From positions 1-26,420 of the IMG/VR virus record IMGVR_UViG_3300047443_000050: a stretch of DNA of 26,420 nucleotides; one strand, written 5' to 3'. This document shows, in pieces, positions 19,401-26,362 of the stretch. Origin of the DNA: a virus. The notes under the pieces were generated by a model, which was not told the origin of the DNA, made no database searches, and saw nothing but the letters and a program-made list of their open reading frames with translations. A program made the translations under genes and the position numbers. Each line of letters begins with the position of its first letter. Positions within the stretch are counted from its first letter, which is position 1.

Positions 19401-19598
19401 GGGGGTAAAACGTCCATCCGTATTATCCATTGTCATAGAGATGGTGCCCGTTTCGAACTGATCTAGCTGAGACGAACGTCCCCGGTTAGTATTGAAGGAC
19501 TTAACCCACGGGGTCACGTCGGAATATGCGGGAGTGTCGCTAATCTCCGACTCGAAAGCGACCGCAGCATCTAGGGAAAGCCTTACATTACTTGCCAT
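16497..19598 (-). CDS. large minor tail protein with LamG-type lectin domain
   Basis: 1033 residues, the first gene after the tape measure. The N-terminal part (1-70; SLDAAVAFESEI, VKSFNTNRGRSSQLDQFETG, DNTDGRFTP) is the start typical of actinophage minor tail proteins at the tail tip. The middle holds jelly-roll carbohydrate-binding-like stretches (YRVRYWVRADTT) and a LamG/concanavalin-like domain at about 500-770 (FQLSFWFNIPSG, HHVIINGSA, ISVYVDGVLAGS, DDHYIGG, GKLSHVSLSS). The C-terminal 250 residues return to tail-protein character. Likely role: tip structure and glycan recognition on the host. The start ATG has no clear Shine-Dalgarno and follows a strong inverted repeat (19609-19644). 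Confidence 0.82.
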   Translation of the reverse strand: MASNVRLSLDAAVAFESEISDTPAYSDVTPWVKSFNTNRGRSSQLDQFETGTISMTMDNTDGRFTPDRINAAGFELYASNVVNPSVTSAFTASNGVTLANYVLPSTGKSTLKVTMPTMGGTSLSLVTMPTITVSPTTRLVGTFKFRKFSSSDASLTIRPYLDFYNANNSLNHSIPIFAYADVNSDTTATSYTFTTEVPADSYSVKVRFTNRTGTTATNFLIEECHLNNNDPYVIYDSYYAAYKNKVAPNRRVTVHSVMGGNILPRWIASPVMGEEAYGPNGRYERTLGPSGELWWTYSYQNVVSPPTADAGNTSFRIKMNKATANAVTGTEVGQNYLYAQTPIYGGRAYRVRYWVRADTTVGIPPAGVMRAEAMDRTTGNGWVAGNVSWTPTDGTWFRVDQTHVVPADYSSYDFRIAFFFGEHVLSQNVSNDFAFELMGLQIQDVTYNTNPLDYAYGDGAEPVFNGYAEKWSSATYSPYGNQEVEVYASDDFRIFSDTVYPNPVKAGVLADPNLVSYMPFDDPAGSTRANDGWNSSLGGGGTFSSSDGGSTVTFGVTGFVGGVNDGTCIQFGAPAVSTNGTRFQMSGQPNVVTNPNVKSGLGQSDTGFQLSFWFNIPSGSRPANNAHYAVFAASRFSDGASTHLVSCFGDANGDYIYTRWGHISTGYLVNKTRGTLFDGNAHHVIINGSAVSNAFNGARPISVYVDGVLAGSTTTPTGTTPIPDDHYIGGSPDTAFNFARWQFVGKLSHVSLSSSNQTNVTDKWNARFWEKSPSKTGGFTLGYIARGVNATRYGSYDGDTGPVTGYNLYPASFTNASALSVLQDTARDLRGFVYANRDGRITWYNRTTVAGLLNATPKVGNSATVDLTLGEGPEPGWTYESDITRIYNYVEGTHVNTGNIYTNIDTVSIKRYGKRPYTFESNLSNTSNVELQVNDLLNGDDGYNRPKVQLSDLNFSLTPNYAMAAKILRMDLLGILTLKNLPDYAPWLTAYLQVERIAHSVNVNGGTCEWNTTISVFNVGTPVPHPFGTKTPY

Positions 19599-19608
19599 AG
19601 GGTTAGGG

Positions 19609-19644
19609 GACCGGCCCCGCCCCCAAAGGGGCTAAAGGCCGGTC
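19609..19644. repeat. inverted repeat before the minor tail gene
   Basis: GACCGGCC and GGCCGGTC arms enclose a second stem CCCC-AAA-GGGG. It overlaps the end of the tape measure gene and lies 10 bases before the next start codon (minus strand); there is no T run. Possibly controls translation or mRNA stability. Confidence 0.6.
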
Positions 19645-22600
19645 TTACCTCCATTTCTCTTTCCGATACGGATAATCTCGTCACGTACATTGGTGGCAAT
19701 AGCCTTAGCTAGGTCCCTTTCTGCCGTGACGTGTCCGGCAACGTGGACATGCACAATAGGTTGCGCAGCCTGCCATTGGTTGTGTCGGACATAGGCGCCA
19801 TCGGATCCGGACGCGTTAGCGGCGGCTGTAGCGTTCTCCAGGGCGTGAGCCTTGTCCGCAGCCTTAGCCACCCCTTGCGCCTCATGTAGGGCCCCCGCAG
19901 CGACCGCGCGAGCGAAGGAGCCGCCGACTAGGCCAGCCTCGCGGATACGGCGCTGTACGGCGCCTAGGAAGCCATCCGCTGTAAAGTCACCAATCTTTGC
20001 CATGACACGGCTAGGCGACTTAATACCCAGGGCCTTACGGATAGCCTTTTCCATGGCCTTAGCAATGTCGAGCATCACTTTTTCAATGCTCTTCTTTTGC
20101 TTCTTTAGACCATTTACGAGACCCTTAGCCGCATTGATGCCGTTGTCATACATTGCCTTGGAAGCAACATCCCCTGCCTTAGTGGCGGCAGATGCTAGCT
20201 GCTTTTGCTGGTCATTAATGGCCTTAATCTGCTCAGGGGTCCCGGAAGCGAGGGCCGCCGCAGCCTCCGACCCACCGTCAACACCTTGTTGCGCGATTTG
20301 GTCAATAAGGGAAGTGGCAACACCCTTAGACTTTAGCTTCGCAAGGTTGGCCGCAAATTGCTTAGCCTTAGCCGCAGCATCCTTTAGCTTATCAAAAATG
20401 GAACCGGTAGAAACCACCGAGCCATCATCGTTGGACAAGAAACCAGCGGAGCCAAGAATGTTACTCTTGATATTCGCCGCATAGTCAGACTTAGCCTTTT
20501 GGAGGTCAGAGAGCTTAGTCTCTGCCGCCTTAAGCCGTGCCGCGATTTTGTCGCGCGCCTTAGCTAGACCCAAAAGCTTTTTGTTGTCCTTAGAGACAAG
20601 GTCACTCAGCTTTTGCAAACGCGCCTTAGTCTTGCCCGTCGAGCCTTTCATAGCCTTATGAATGGCATCGGCCACCTTCTTAGCGGTGGCGTGAACCTTG
20701 GCGTAGGTGCCAGTCAGACCGACAACTAGACCAATGCCCGCCCACTTACCAAGCTCCTTAGTAACACGGGAAGGCGAGTTAATTCCGAGCACCTTTTGAA
20801 TGGTTCTCGGAATGTGATCCTTAACAAAAGACGTCACCTTGCCAGCGATCCAGCCACCAAGGTCAGTAATACCGTTAGCTAGACCGTGCACAATATCGCC
20901 ACCGATACTGTACATGCCCTTAACGATTCCCTTTGCGGCAGTGGTAATGCCATCAAAGACGCCCTTAGCGGCAGCGACAATAGTGTCCTTAAGGCCGGAA
21001 ATGACATCCTTTATTCCCTGCCACGTCTTTTTCCAGTTAAGCGTTAGGATTCCGGAAAAGATTTCAAAGACGCCCTGTATGACCTTAAAGACGCCCTTAA
21101 TGATTTTCATGGCCATGCCGAAATCGTTAGAGGCGACAGACTTTATCGTCCCACCGAATTTCTTCCAAAGATATCCAGCAACCTTAACTAGCGTCTTAAT
21201 GTAATCACCCATAGTGGTCATTACCGTACCCACGGTCTTAGCAACCTGGGTAATCACGGGCTTAATCTTCGGAATTTGGTCCCTAAACCACGGCATGAAT
21301 TGCGTTTTGACAAAACCCACCGCGCTACCCATAGCGGTTTTAACACCGCTCATAGCGTTACTGAAACCAGTCTTCAAAGGGGTCATAGCCCCCTGTCCGC
21401 TCTTAGCCTTATCAAACAGCCCACCGAGGTAGCGGGTAGCGGTATGCATCGCAGGGCCGAATTGCTGACTGATGTAACCGGTAGCCTTAGTGATTGCCGG
21501 AATGGCATAAGTGCCTAGGCCCTGAACGAACCCTTCCGTAATCTTCCGCTTGAACACGTCAATGCGAGTAGAGGCGTTATCCCTTACGGTGTCGCCCATC
21601 TTTTTAGCGGCTCCACCAACCTTGCCCAAAGTGTCAACGGCCTTACTCGGATCCATTGCATAAAGTGCGTCGCCTAGATCCTCCGCCTGTGTACCGAATA
21701 GGGCAACGGCCGTTTGGGACCGCTTAACAGGATCCTTAATCTTCTTTAGCTTTTCCAGGGTTAGAGCTAGTCCATCGGATGCCTTTTTGCCACCCTTAGC
21801 GATTTGCTCGGACATCTTCTTACCGTCAAGGCCTAGAGCCTTAAACCCCTGGGAAGTCAGCTTACTGCCATCGACAGACCTAATGGAGAATTCCTTTAGA
21901 GCATCTGCCGCTAGGTCGGAGCTACGTGCACCGCCCTTAATTGCCTGCGACATGAGACCCATAGAGGTTGCGCCATCTAGACCCAACTTCTTAAACTGGA
22001 CACCATATTCGTTATACGTGTCCATAAGATCCCCGGCCTTATCTGCGCCGGTTTGGAAACCACGGGTAATGACGTCAAAGGCCTCATCGGCATTTTTAGC
22101 TAGGCCAGTCCTCATCATCTGAGAAACGGCGTTAGTGACTCCGCCTAGATCCTGGTCAAAGACCTTAGAGACGTCCTGGGCCTTAGTCGAAATGCGCTGG
22201 AGTTGCTCCTCCGATGCGTCGGGCGGAAGAATGCCCGATTGCATGGTTGCCTTAATGGCCTCTGTAGCGTCCTCAAACGTGTCAGAAATGCCGTTAGCGT
22301 AAAGGCTACCGGCGACATGCCCAGCCTGCGCAGCGACCTTATCGGAGGCCCCCAATTGGGCCTGTAGCTTATCGGTGGCCTTATCCTGGTCCATGGCCTG
22401 ATTGATGCCAGCCATGAGGGCCGCGCCTGCGGCCGTGGCTATGCCAGCCACTCCAGCGAGGAGGGCGGGGCCCTTAGACAGGAACCCCGATACAAGGCCC
22501 CCACCGCCTCCCTGTCCGGCCTGCTGTCCGGCCTGCGCCATGCTGTCCGCAGACTGCCCTACAGACTGCCCCAATTGCTGTAGGGCGTTCATCGCATCGG

Positions 22601-22649
22601 ACGCGTCACCCGTAATTGTTATAGATAGGTTCTGGTTACTGCCCGACAC
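19632..22649 (-). CDS. tape measure protein
   Basis: 1005 residues, fixing tail length and probably entering the host envelope on injection. N-terminus MSGSNQNLSITITGDASDAM is typical of the family; a Gly-rich and hydrophobic stretch lies at about 45-90 (LLAGVAGIATAAGAALMAGI); the middle has phage TMP blocks (AVALFGTQAEDLGDALYAMD) and repeated amphipathic Lys/Trp-rich helices (FVKTQFMPWFRDQIPKIKPV). The motif GINSPSRV is found twice (about 645 and 900) in repeated helical units. Coding is uniform. GTG 22649 has AGGAGGG seven bases upstream and overlaps neither chaperone stop. Its size predicts a tail of roughly 150 nm by the usual 1.5 Angstrom per residue rule. Confidence 0.95.
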   Translation of the reverse strand: MSGSNQNLSITITGDASDAMNALQQLGQSVGQSADSMAQAGQQAGQGGGGGLVSGFLSKGPALLAGVAGIATAAGAALMAGINQAMDQDKATDKLQAQLGASDKVAAQAGHVAGSLYANGISDTFEDATEAIKATMQSGILPPDASEEQLQRISTKAQDVSKVFDQDLGGVTNAVSQMMRTGLAKNADEAFDVITRGFQTGADKAGDLMDTYNEYGVQFKKLGLDGATSMGLMSQAIKGGARSSDLAADALKEFSIRSVDGSKLTSQGFKALGLDGKKMSEQIAKGGKKASDGLALTLEKLKKIKDPVKRSQTAVALFGTQAEDLGDALYAMDPSKAVDTLGKVGGAAKKMGDTVRDNASTRIDVFKRKITEGFVQGLGTYAIPAITKATGYISQQFGPAMHTATRYLGGLFDKAKSGQGAMTPLKTGFSNAMSGVKTAMGSAVGFVKTQFMPWFRDQIPKIKPVITQVAKTVGTVMTTMGDYIKTLVKVAGYLWKKFGGTIKSVASNDFGMAMKIIKGVFKVIQGVFEIFSGILTLNWKKTWQGIKDVISGLKDTIVAAAKGVFDGITTAAKGIVKGMYSIGGDIVHGLANGITDLGGWIAGKVTSFVKDHIPRTIQKVLGINSPSRVTKELGKWAGIGLVVGLTGTYAKVHATAKKVADAIHKAMKGSTGKTKARLQKLSDLVSKDNKKLLGLAKARDKIAARLKAAETKLSDLQKAKSDYAANIKSNILGSAGFLSNDDGSVVSTGSIFDKLKDAAAKAKQFAANLAKLKSKGVATSLIDQIAQQGVDGGSEAAAALASGTPEQIKAINDQQKQLASAATKAGDVASKAMYDNGINAAKGLVNGLKKQKKSIEKVMLDIAKAMEKAIRKALGIKSPSRVMAKIGDFTADGFLGAVQRRIREAGLVGGSFARAVAAGALHEAQGVAKAADKAHALENATAAANASGSDGAYVRHNQWQAAQPIVHVHVAGHVTAERDLAKAIATNVRDEIIRIGKRNGGKTGL

Positions 22650-22651
22650 GT

Positions 22652-23085
22652 TTATGCCCTCCTGTTAACCTCCTGTCGGTGCTCTTCAAAAGCGTTGAAC
22701 ACGTCCAGCGGCATACGCATTAGTTCTTCAAAGGAAATCCCGTAGAACTTGCAAAAAGATGCATAGCCCTTAAGGATGCTTAGTCTTTTGGGTCGTCCTC
22801 CGGGGACTCCACCTCAAGTTCAACCGCAGGGATATTGAAGGCATCCTCATACGTAAAGGCGGAATCCTCCTTACGCTTAAGGAGCCAAACGAGGGCGATA
22901 AGGTGACCGGGGTCAACGTCCGTACTCTTGACCGGACGGCCGCGAGAATCCTTAACCACCTCGCCCGTTTCGGGATCCTTCTTGACGCGGGCCGAAAAAG
23001 CATCCTGGACGCTAACGCCAGTCTTGTCCTTGAAAAGGAACATGTCACCGAGCGTCAGACTCTTGGGATCAAAAATAACCTTCAT
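22652..23085 (-). CDS. tail assembly chaperone G-T, -1 frameshift product
   Basis: Made by a programmed -1 slip on C-CCA-AAA (minus strand, 22792-22786), the canonical X-XXY-YYZ form, two codons before the G stop. The slip joins residues 1-100 of G to a 44-residue extension starting RLSILKGYASFCKFYGISFE and ending VNRRA at TAA 22654-22652, five bases before the tape measure start. The resulting 144-residue protein binds the tape measure during tail assembly, as in lambda and most siphoviruses. Site, extension and position all fit, so confidence is high. Confidence 0.88.
22780..23085 (-). CDS. tail assembly chaperone G
   Basis: 101 residues starting MKVIFDPKSLTLGDMFLFKD, with a helical centre (PGHLIALVWLLKRKEDSAFT) and acidic tail (VESPEDDPKD). 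Gene directly upstream of the tape measure, the usual place of the G-type chaperone that coats it before the tail tube forms. GGAGTAGGAACC lies upstream of ATG 23085. Ends at TAA 22782-22780 unless the ribosome slips at 22792-22786. Confidence 0.85.
   Translation of the reverse strand: MKVIFDPKSLTLGDMFLFKDKTGVSVQDAFSARVKKDPETGEVVKDSRGRPVKSTDVDPGHLIALVWLLKRKEDSAFTYEDAFNIPAVELEVESPEDDPKD
22786..22792 (-). other. -1 ribosomal slippery site
   Basis: CCCAAAA read as C CCA AAA in the G frame, two codons before the zero-frame stop. Confidence 0.9.
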
Positions 23086-23108
23086 AATGGTTCCTACTCC
23101 ATTTCTGA

Positions 23109-23588
23109 TTAATCAGGGAATGCGTGATGCATTGCCCTAGTTAGTGCTTCGTAATAAGTGCGTTCAAGGTCGTAATGTTCAACCTCGTAACGAGACTGGA
23201 AAAAGAAGTAACCGGCGCGGCGGTAAGACTTGAACTGGTGATAGTGATGGGAACCGAACTCGGCACCCATGGCGTAAGGCCATTCCGAACCGCCGTATTT
23301 AACGCGCACGTTTCCGTACTTGCGTTCAACGCGGGCGGATCCCATGGCCTTAGGGGCCACACCGCCCATTTGTTCAGCCCGGCGCTTTGCGCGCCTGATG
23401 ACTTCCTCGCCTAGCTCCATATCCGTCCGGGAAACCACGGACGGCATTTCGGAAGCTATCTCTTTAAGCGCTGCCTTGAACTCATCAAAGCCTTGAGGCG
23501 TAAAGCCTGTACTGTTCTTACCCCAACCGCCACGGGCGCCGGATCCTCGCGACCCGGCACCCCGTGACGAACGGCCCTTGCGCGCCAT
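23109..23588 (-). CDS. HK97 gp10-like neck/tail protein
   Basis: 159 residues. The first 28 are Arg/Gly/Ser-rich and probably disordered (RSSRGAGSRGSGARGGWG). The rest fits the HK97 gp10 pattern: an N-terminal helix (FDEFKAALKEIASEMPSVVS), a second helix (GEEVIRRAKRRAEQM), strands with WPYAMGAEFGS (the family's A-x-x-EFG), and a C-terminal aromatic helix (ERTYYEALTRAMHHAF). In most siphoviruses gp10 lies before the tail terminator; here it follows the major tail protein, so the role may differ. No Shine-Dalgarno is visible; translation is probably coupled to the major tail gene, whose stop is two bases upstream. Confidence 0.62.
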   Translation of the reverse strand: MARKGRSSRGAGSRGSGARGGWGKNSTGFTPQGFDEFKAALKEIASEMPSVVSRTDMELGEEVIRRAKRRAEQMGGVAPKAMGSARVERKYGNVRVKYGGSEWPYAMGAEFGSHHYHQFKSYRRAGYFFFQSRYEVEHYDLERTYYEALTRAMHHAFPD

Positions 23589-23590
23589 CG

Positions 23591-24574
23591 TTAGACAGCC
23601 GTATCGAGCGACTTATAGGTAATGGTGATGGCATCATTACCGGTAAGGTTTAGGGCCTTACCGCTAATCTGAATATCCGGAAGCTTTCCGGCCTCAACGT
23701 TAGGCGTAGCCTCATCAAATCGAGCGTTGGGGATAGTCACGGTAATGATCGGGTACTTAGTCGGCTGGCCCGCTAGAGGGACACCGCCCCACGAAAAGAC
23801 TAGGGCGCCTAGGGAGCCGGAGGCCTGCGCAGCAATCACCTTGTTGTACGCGGTCATGCTGTCAAAGTCGCCCTTAAGGTCAAAGCTAATGTCACGAGCC
23901 TTTTCCTCTCGCGGCTCACGCCGACCAACGCCAATCGCCCAACGGTCATCCTTAAGACCGTTGTCACCCTTAATGGTGACCTCGGAAACGGCTACCGTGG
24001 TTGCGTCGATAGTGAACGCGCCACCGAGGTACGTAAACAGGTTTGCGTTAGTCGGGTAAGTCGGCGTAACCGGCGAACCGACACGGACGGTTTCCTTAGC
24101 GTAAACAACATCCAGGTTTAGGCTTAGAACGCCATCTATCTGATTAGAGATTTCCCAGGTGTTAACCTTTCCGCCCGTATAGTTAAACTGGGATAGAGCG
24201 CCGGACGCGTCGACGCGGCCAACTTCCGTGGTAAAGGACTTACCGGCTAGGTCTGCAATCGTGGCGGTAAAAACACTGAAACCGTCAGGGTCCGCAGTAC
24301 CCTTAGCCACGTTGCCTAGCATGTGCTTAAGCCAAAACGCGTAACCCTTATCCAGGACTTCCAGCTCTAGGGAGCCGTCCGCGCCCTTGGGGTTAGGTGC
24401 GAATCTATCGGCGCGCATAACGCGCTGGCCAACCTGCATGGCCGAGGATTCAACCCGCTCATACTTACCTGCAATGGATTCCTTGGATAGTTCAAAGAAC
24501 CTTGAAACGGAAACCGCAGTGCCGTACGTGACCTCATCAACGGCACCAACGTAAGAATCAAATACGCTGGACAT
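23591..24574 (-). CDS. major tail (tube) protein
   Basis: 327 residues starting MSSVFDSYVGAVDEVTYGTA, a start typical of actinophage tail tube proteins, which stack in rings to form the tail. Beta-rich throughout (LELEVLDKGYAFWLKHMLG; WEISNQIDGVLSLNLDVVYA; ISFDLKGDFDSMTAYNKVIA). Its place two genes before the chaperones and tape measure supports this. The start ATG overlaps the TAA of the 55-residue gene (TAATG). Confidence 0.88.
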   Translation of the reverse strand: MSSVFDSYVGAVDEVTYGTAVSVSRFFELSKESIAGKYERVESSAMQVGQRVMRADRFAPNPKGADGSLELEVLDKGYAFWLKHMLGNVAKGTADPDGFSVFTATIADLAGKSFTTEVGRVDASGALSQFNYTGGKVNTWEISNQIDGVLSLNLDVVYAKETVRVGSPVTPTYPTNANLFTYLGGAFTIDATTVAVSEVTIKGDNGLKDDRWAIGVGRREPREEKARDISFDLKGDFDSMTAYNKVIAAQASGSLGALVFSWGGVPLAGQPTKYPIITVTIPNARFDEATPNVEAGKLPDIQISGKALNLTGNDAITITYKSLDTAV

Positions 24575-24741
24575 TAGCCCTCACTCTTCTTTGTAGTAAT
24601 TCGGGCCTCCGCCCAATCGTCTCGGGTAATTAGGTCCGCGCCGATATCGTCGGGCACTGAAACGGTTTCGCCCGTCTGTACCGTGAGACCCAGCGACGGC
24701 ACGTCAACGGCCCTGAACGGGCCGGAATAGGTCACCTGCAT
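24574..24741 (-). CDS. 55-residue structural-region protein
   Basis: A short gene starting MQVTYSGPFRAVDVPSLGLT and ending TTKKSEG. AAAGGAGG lies eight bases before ATG 24741, and its TAA overlaps the major tail ATG. The pattern (a short beta stretch, then GETVSVPDDIGADLITRDDW) is like small accessory proteins found in the head/tail clusters of actinophages. Role unknown; a small virion or assembly protein is likely. Confidence 0.7.
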   Translation of the reverse strand: MQVTYSGPFRAVDVPSLGLTVQTGETVSVPDDIGADLITRDDWAEARITTKKSEG

Positions 24742-24782
24742 GTGGGGTGCCTCCTTTCTCTGTTCGGCCCTCCAGGGGGCGC

Positions 24783-25202
24783 CTAGCGGTTCTCCCGGGC
24801 CTTAATCTCGAATGACCCTTCCCATTGGGCCTCAAAGCCCTCTGTCGTAGGCCATGAAACGAGCCGTTCCGGGGCCATAACGGAACTGATCACAACCCCG
24901 TTAAGGGTTGGCTCACTCTCGACCGCCTTACGGCAATACTCGGCCGCCACGAGCGCGGCCGTTTCAACGTCTTGCGCCGTAGAGGCAGGAATAGCCGTAG
25001 TGATCACAAAGTGCACGGAGTAATCCGTTTCCACCTGCCGGTTAGTCTTCCAAACAGAAGACGACCAATCGATCTTGCCGACCATTACCCACTTTTTCTC
25101 AGTGTTACGGGGAATAGACCAAGTGATTTGATAACCGTTGAGTTCCGGAATGGAGCTTATGCGCGCCAAAAGGGCCGCCTTAACGTCAAGAGCATTCGAC
25201 AT
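24783..25202 (-). CDS. tail terminator-like protein
   Basis: 139 residues, a single alpha/beta domain: N-terminal helix (ALDVKAALLARISSI), strands (YQITWSIPRN; KWVMVGKIDWSS; YSVHFVITTAIP), helix (AQDVETAALVAAEYCRKAV), then strands (VVISSVMAPERLV; FEAQWEGSFEIKA). This order matches tail terminator/completion proteins (lambda gpU type) that cap the tail and bind the head, and the position between head-tail connector and major tail protein agrees. ATG 25202 (TAATG overlap, GGAAAGGTGG upstream) is preferred over GTG 25214. Confidence 0.62.
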   Translation of the reverse strand: MSNALDVKAALLARISSIPELNGYQITWSIPRNTEKKWVMVGKIDWSSSVWKTNRQVETDYSVHFVITTAIPASTAQDVETAALVAAEYCRKAVESEPTLNGVVISSVMAPERLVSWPTTEGFEAQWEGSFEIKARENR

Positions 25203-26035
25203 TAAAGCAGCCACCTTTCCGCGTCATAACGCGCTAGAATCGCGTCCACCTCGGGGAGGCCAGTCTCGAAACCGGCACGACCAGCCGTAGCAAGCTGATA
25301 GGTGCCCATATCGTTAACCTGAAAAGACACGGCGCGATCGGGGATACCGGAACTGACGGATACGAGCAAATCTCTAACGCGCAATAGGGCAGCGCGCTTA
25401 ACGTCTGCCGGAGGCGGAGAAATGCCGTATTCGTACGAGACTGAAATAACCGTCCCTGCGGCGAGAGGCCGCGTAAACTGAATCCCCGGAATTATCGTGT
25501 CAGTAAGTGTGGCTGTAGATATGGTCAATCCGTTAACCGTAAGAGCCGTAACCTTGGTTACGTCCCAATCGGGGAACGGGATAAAGTCTGAATCGTGGCT
25601 AAGGGTGTCAGTGAATGACTTACTCCTTAGCACAAAGGATCGCCCGGTAATGCGCTCAAATTCCTCTTCTGTCGCATCACGTGCGGCCACGATTAGGGCC
25701 GCAGGAAACTTAGAGGCATTAGCTAGAACATCCTCGGACGCCCTAACGTCCTTGACAGAAACGATGGGTGACTCGGTCACCTCAAACACAAACCGGCGAT
25801 AGCCGGTGTCGTGGACCCAGTAGCCGGTGTACTCACCGAGCGCCGTGGGGGTCCACTGTGCGCCCCATAGGGGGCCGCTCCCTGTGGCGGGGGTATCCAC
25901 TACCGACCCAGGGTCTCCAGGGGCCGCAGTGCGGCCGTGGAACACCTTTAGGCGCACGTTAGTGGCCATGCCTCCGTCCTCATCGTCTGCGAAATCGACA
26001 GACAGGCTTACGGCCCGTCCTAGGCGTAGGCGCAC
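25202..26035 (-). CDS. head-tail connector with Ig-like N-terminal part
   Basis: 277 residues. The first ~95 look like an Ig/bacterial-Ig beta sandwich (VRLKVFHGRTAAPGDPGSVV; GPLWGAQWTPTALGEYTGYW; YRRFVFEVTE). The rest resembles gp6-type connectors: helical N-terminal part (SKFPAALIVAARDATEEEFE, ITGRSFVLRS), a beta insert, and a C-terminal helical segment (PPPADVKRAALLRVRDLLVS; GLPEVDAILARYD). Such proteins form a ring under the portal. GTG 26035 has AAGGAGG eight bases upstream, directly beside the GTAA repeat. Confidence 0.66.
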   Translation of the reverse strand: MRLRLGRAVSLSVDFADDEDGGMATNVRLKVFHGRTAAPGDPGSVVDTPATGSGPLWGAQWTPTALGEYTGYWVHDTGYRRFVFEVTESPIVSVKDVRASEDVLANASKFPAALIVAARDATEEEFERITGRSFVLRSKSFTDTLSHDSDFIPFPDWDVTKVTALTVNGLTISTATLTDTIIPGIQFTRPLAAGTVISVSYEYGISPPPADVKRAALLRVRDLLVSVSSGIPDRAVSFQVNDMGTYQLATAGRAGFETGLPEVDAILARYDAERWLL

Positions 26036-26048
26036 GCGTGCGGCCTCC

Positions 26049-26076
26049 TTACTTACTTAGATACTTACTTACCTAC
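26049..26076 (-). repeat. GTAA-type tetranucleotide repeat
   Basis: Minus strand GTAGGTAAGTAAGTATCTAA then GTAAGTAAGG, starting at the TAG stop of the 74-residue gene and running into the Shine-Dalgarno of the connector gene. Close to the left arm at 7757. Confidence 0.74.
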
Positions 26077-26297
26077 GGCTTGCGGGGTCGACCGCGCTTA
26101 GGCGCAGGCTTGTTCACCTGGGTCGATTCCTCACCCAGAGGGATCACACGAGACGCGGCCTCTACATGGAGGACCGCATTACCTAGCTCAATATGCCGGT
26201 TACCAATCTCGTCGGAAACCTTAAGAACATCACCGTGACCGGGATTCCACTTACCGCCAACAATGCCGATTAGCTGTCCCTGTAGTCGGATTTCCAA
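26073..26297 (-). CDS. small head-region protein with AT-hook-like tail
   Basis: 74 residues; TTG 26297 has AAAGGAG six bases upstream. Residues 1-55 look beta-rich (MEIRLQGQLIGIVGGKW; HIELGNAVLHVEAASRVIPL). The end, PAPKRGRPRKP, has the R-G-R-P core of AT-hooks, able to bind the minor groove of AT-rich DNA. It is located between the capsid-region terminator and the connector gene. A DNA-contacting head accessory protein is possible; no family is recognised. Confidence 0.66.
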   Translation of the reverse strand: MEIRLQGQLIGIVGGKWNPGHGDVLKVSDEIGNRHIELGNAVLHVEAASRVIPLGEESTQVNKPAPKRGRPRKP

Positions 26298-26318
26298 ACT
26301 ACTCTCCTTTCAGGGGGT

Positions 26319-26357
26319 AAAAGGGCCCCTCCCCGGAGTAGGTAGGAGAGGGGCCCT
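26319..26357 (-). terminator. terminator after the capsid-region gene
   Basis: Minus strand GGGCCCCTCTCC / GGGGAGGGGCCC stem followed by TTTTACC. A stem-loop after a highly expressed head gene is common and could reduce transcription of downstream genes. Confidence 0.82.
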
Positions 26358-26362
26358 AAGGA

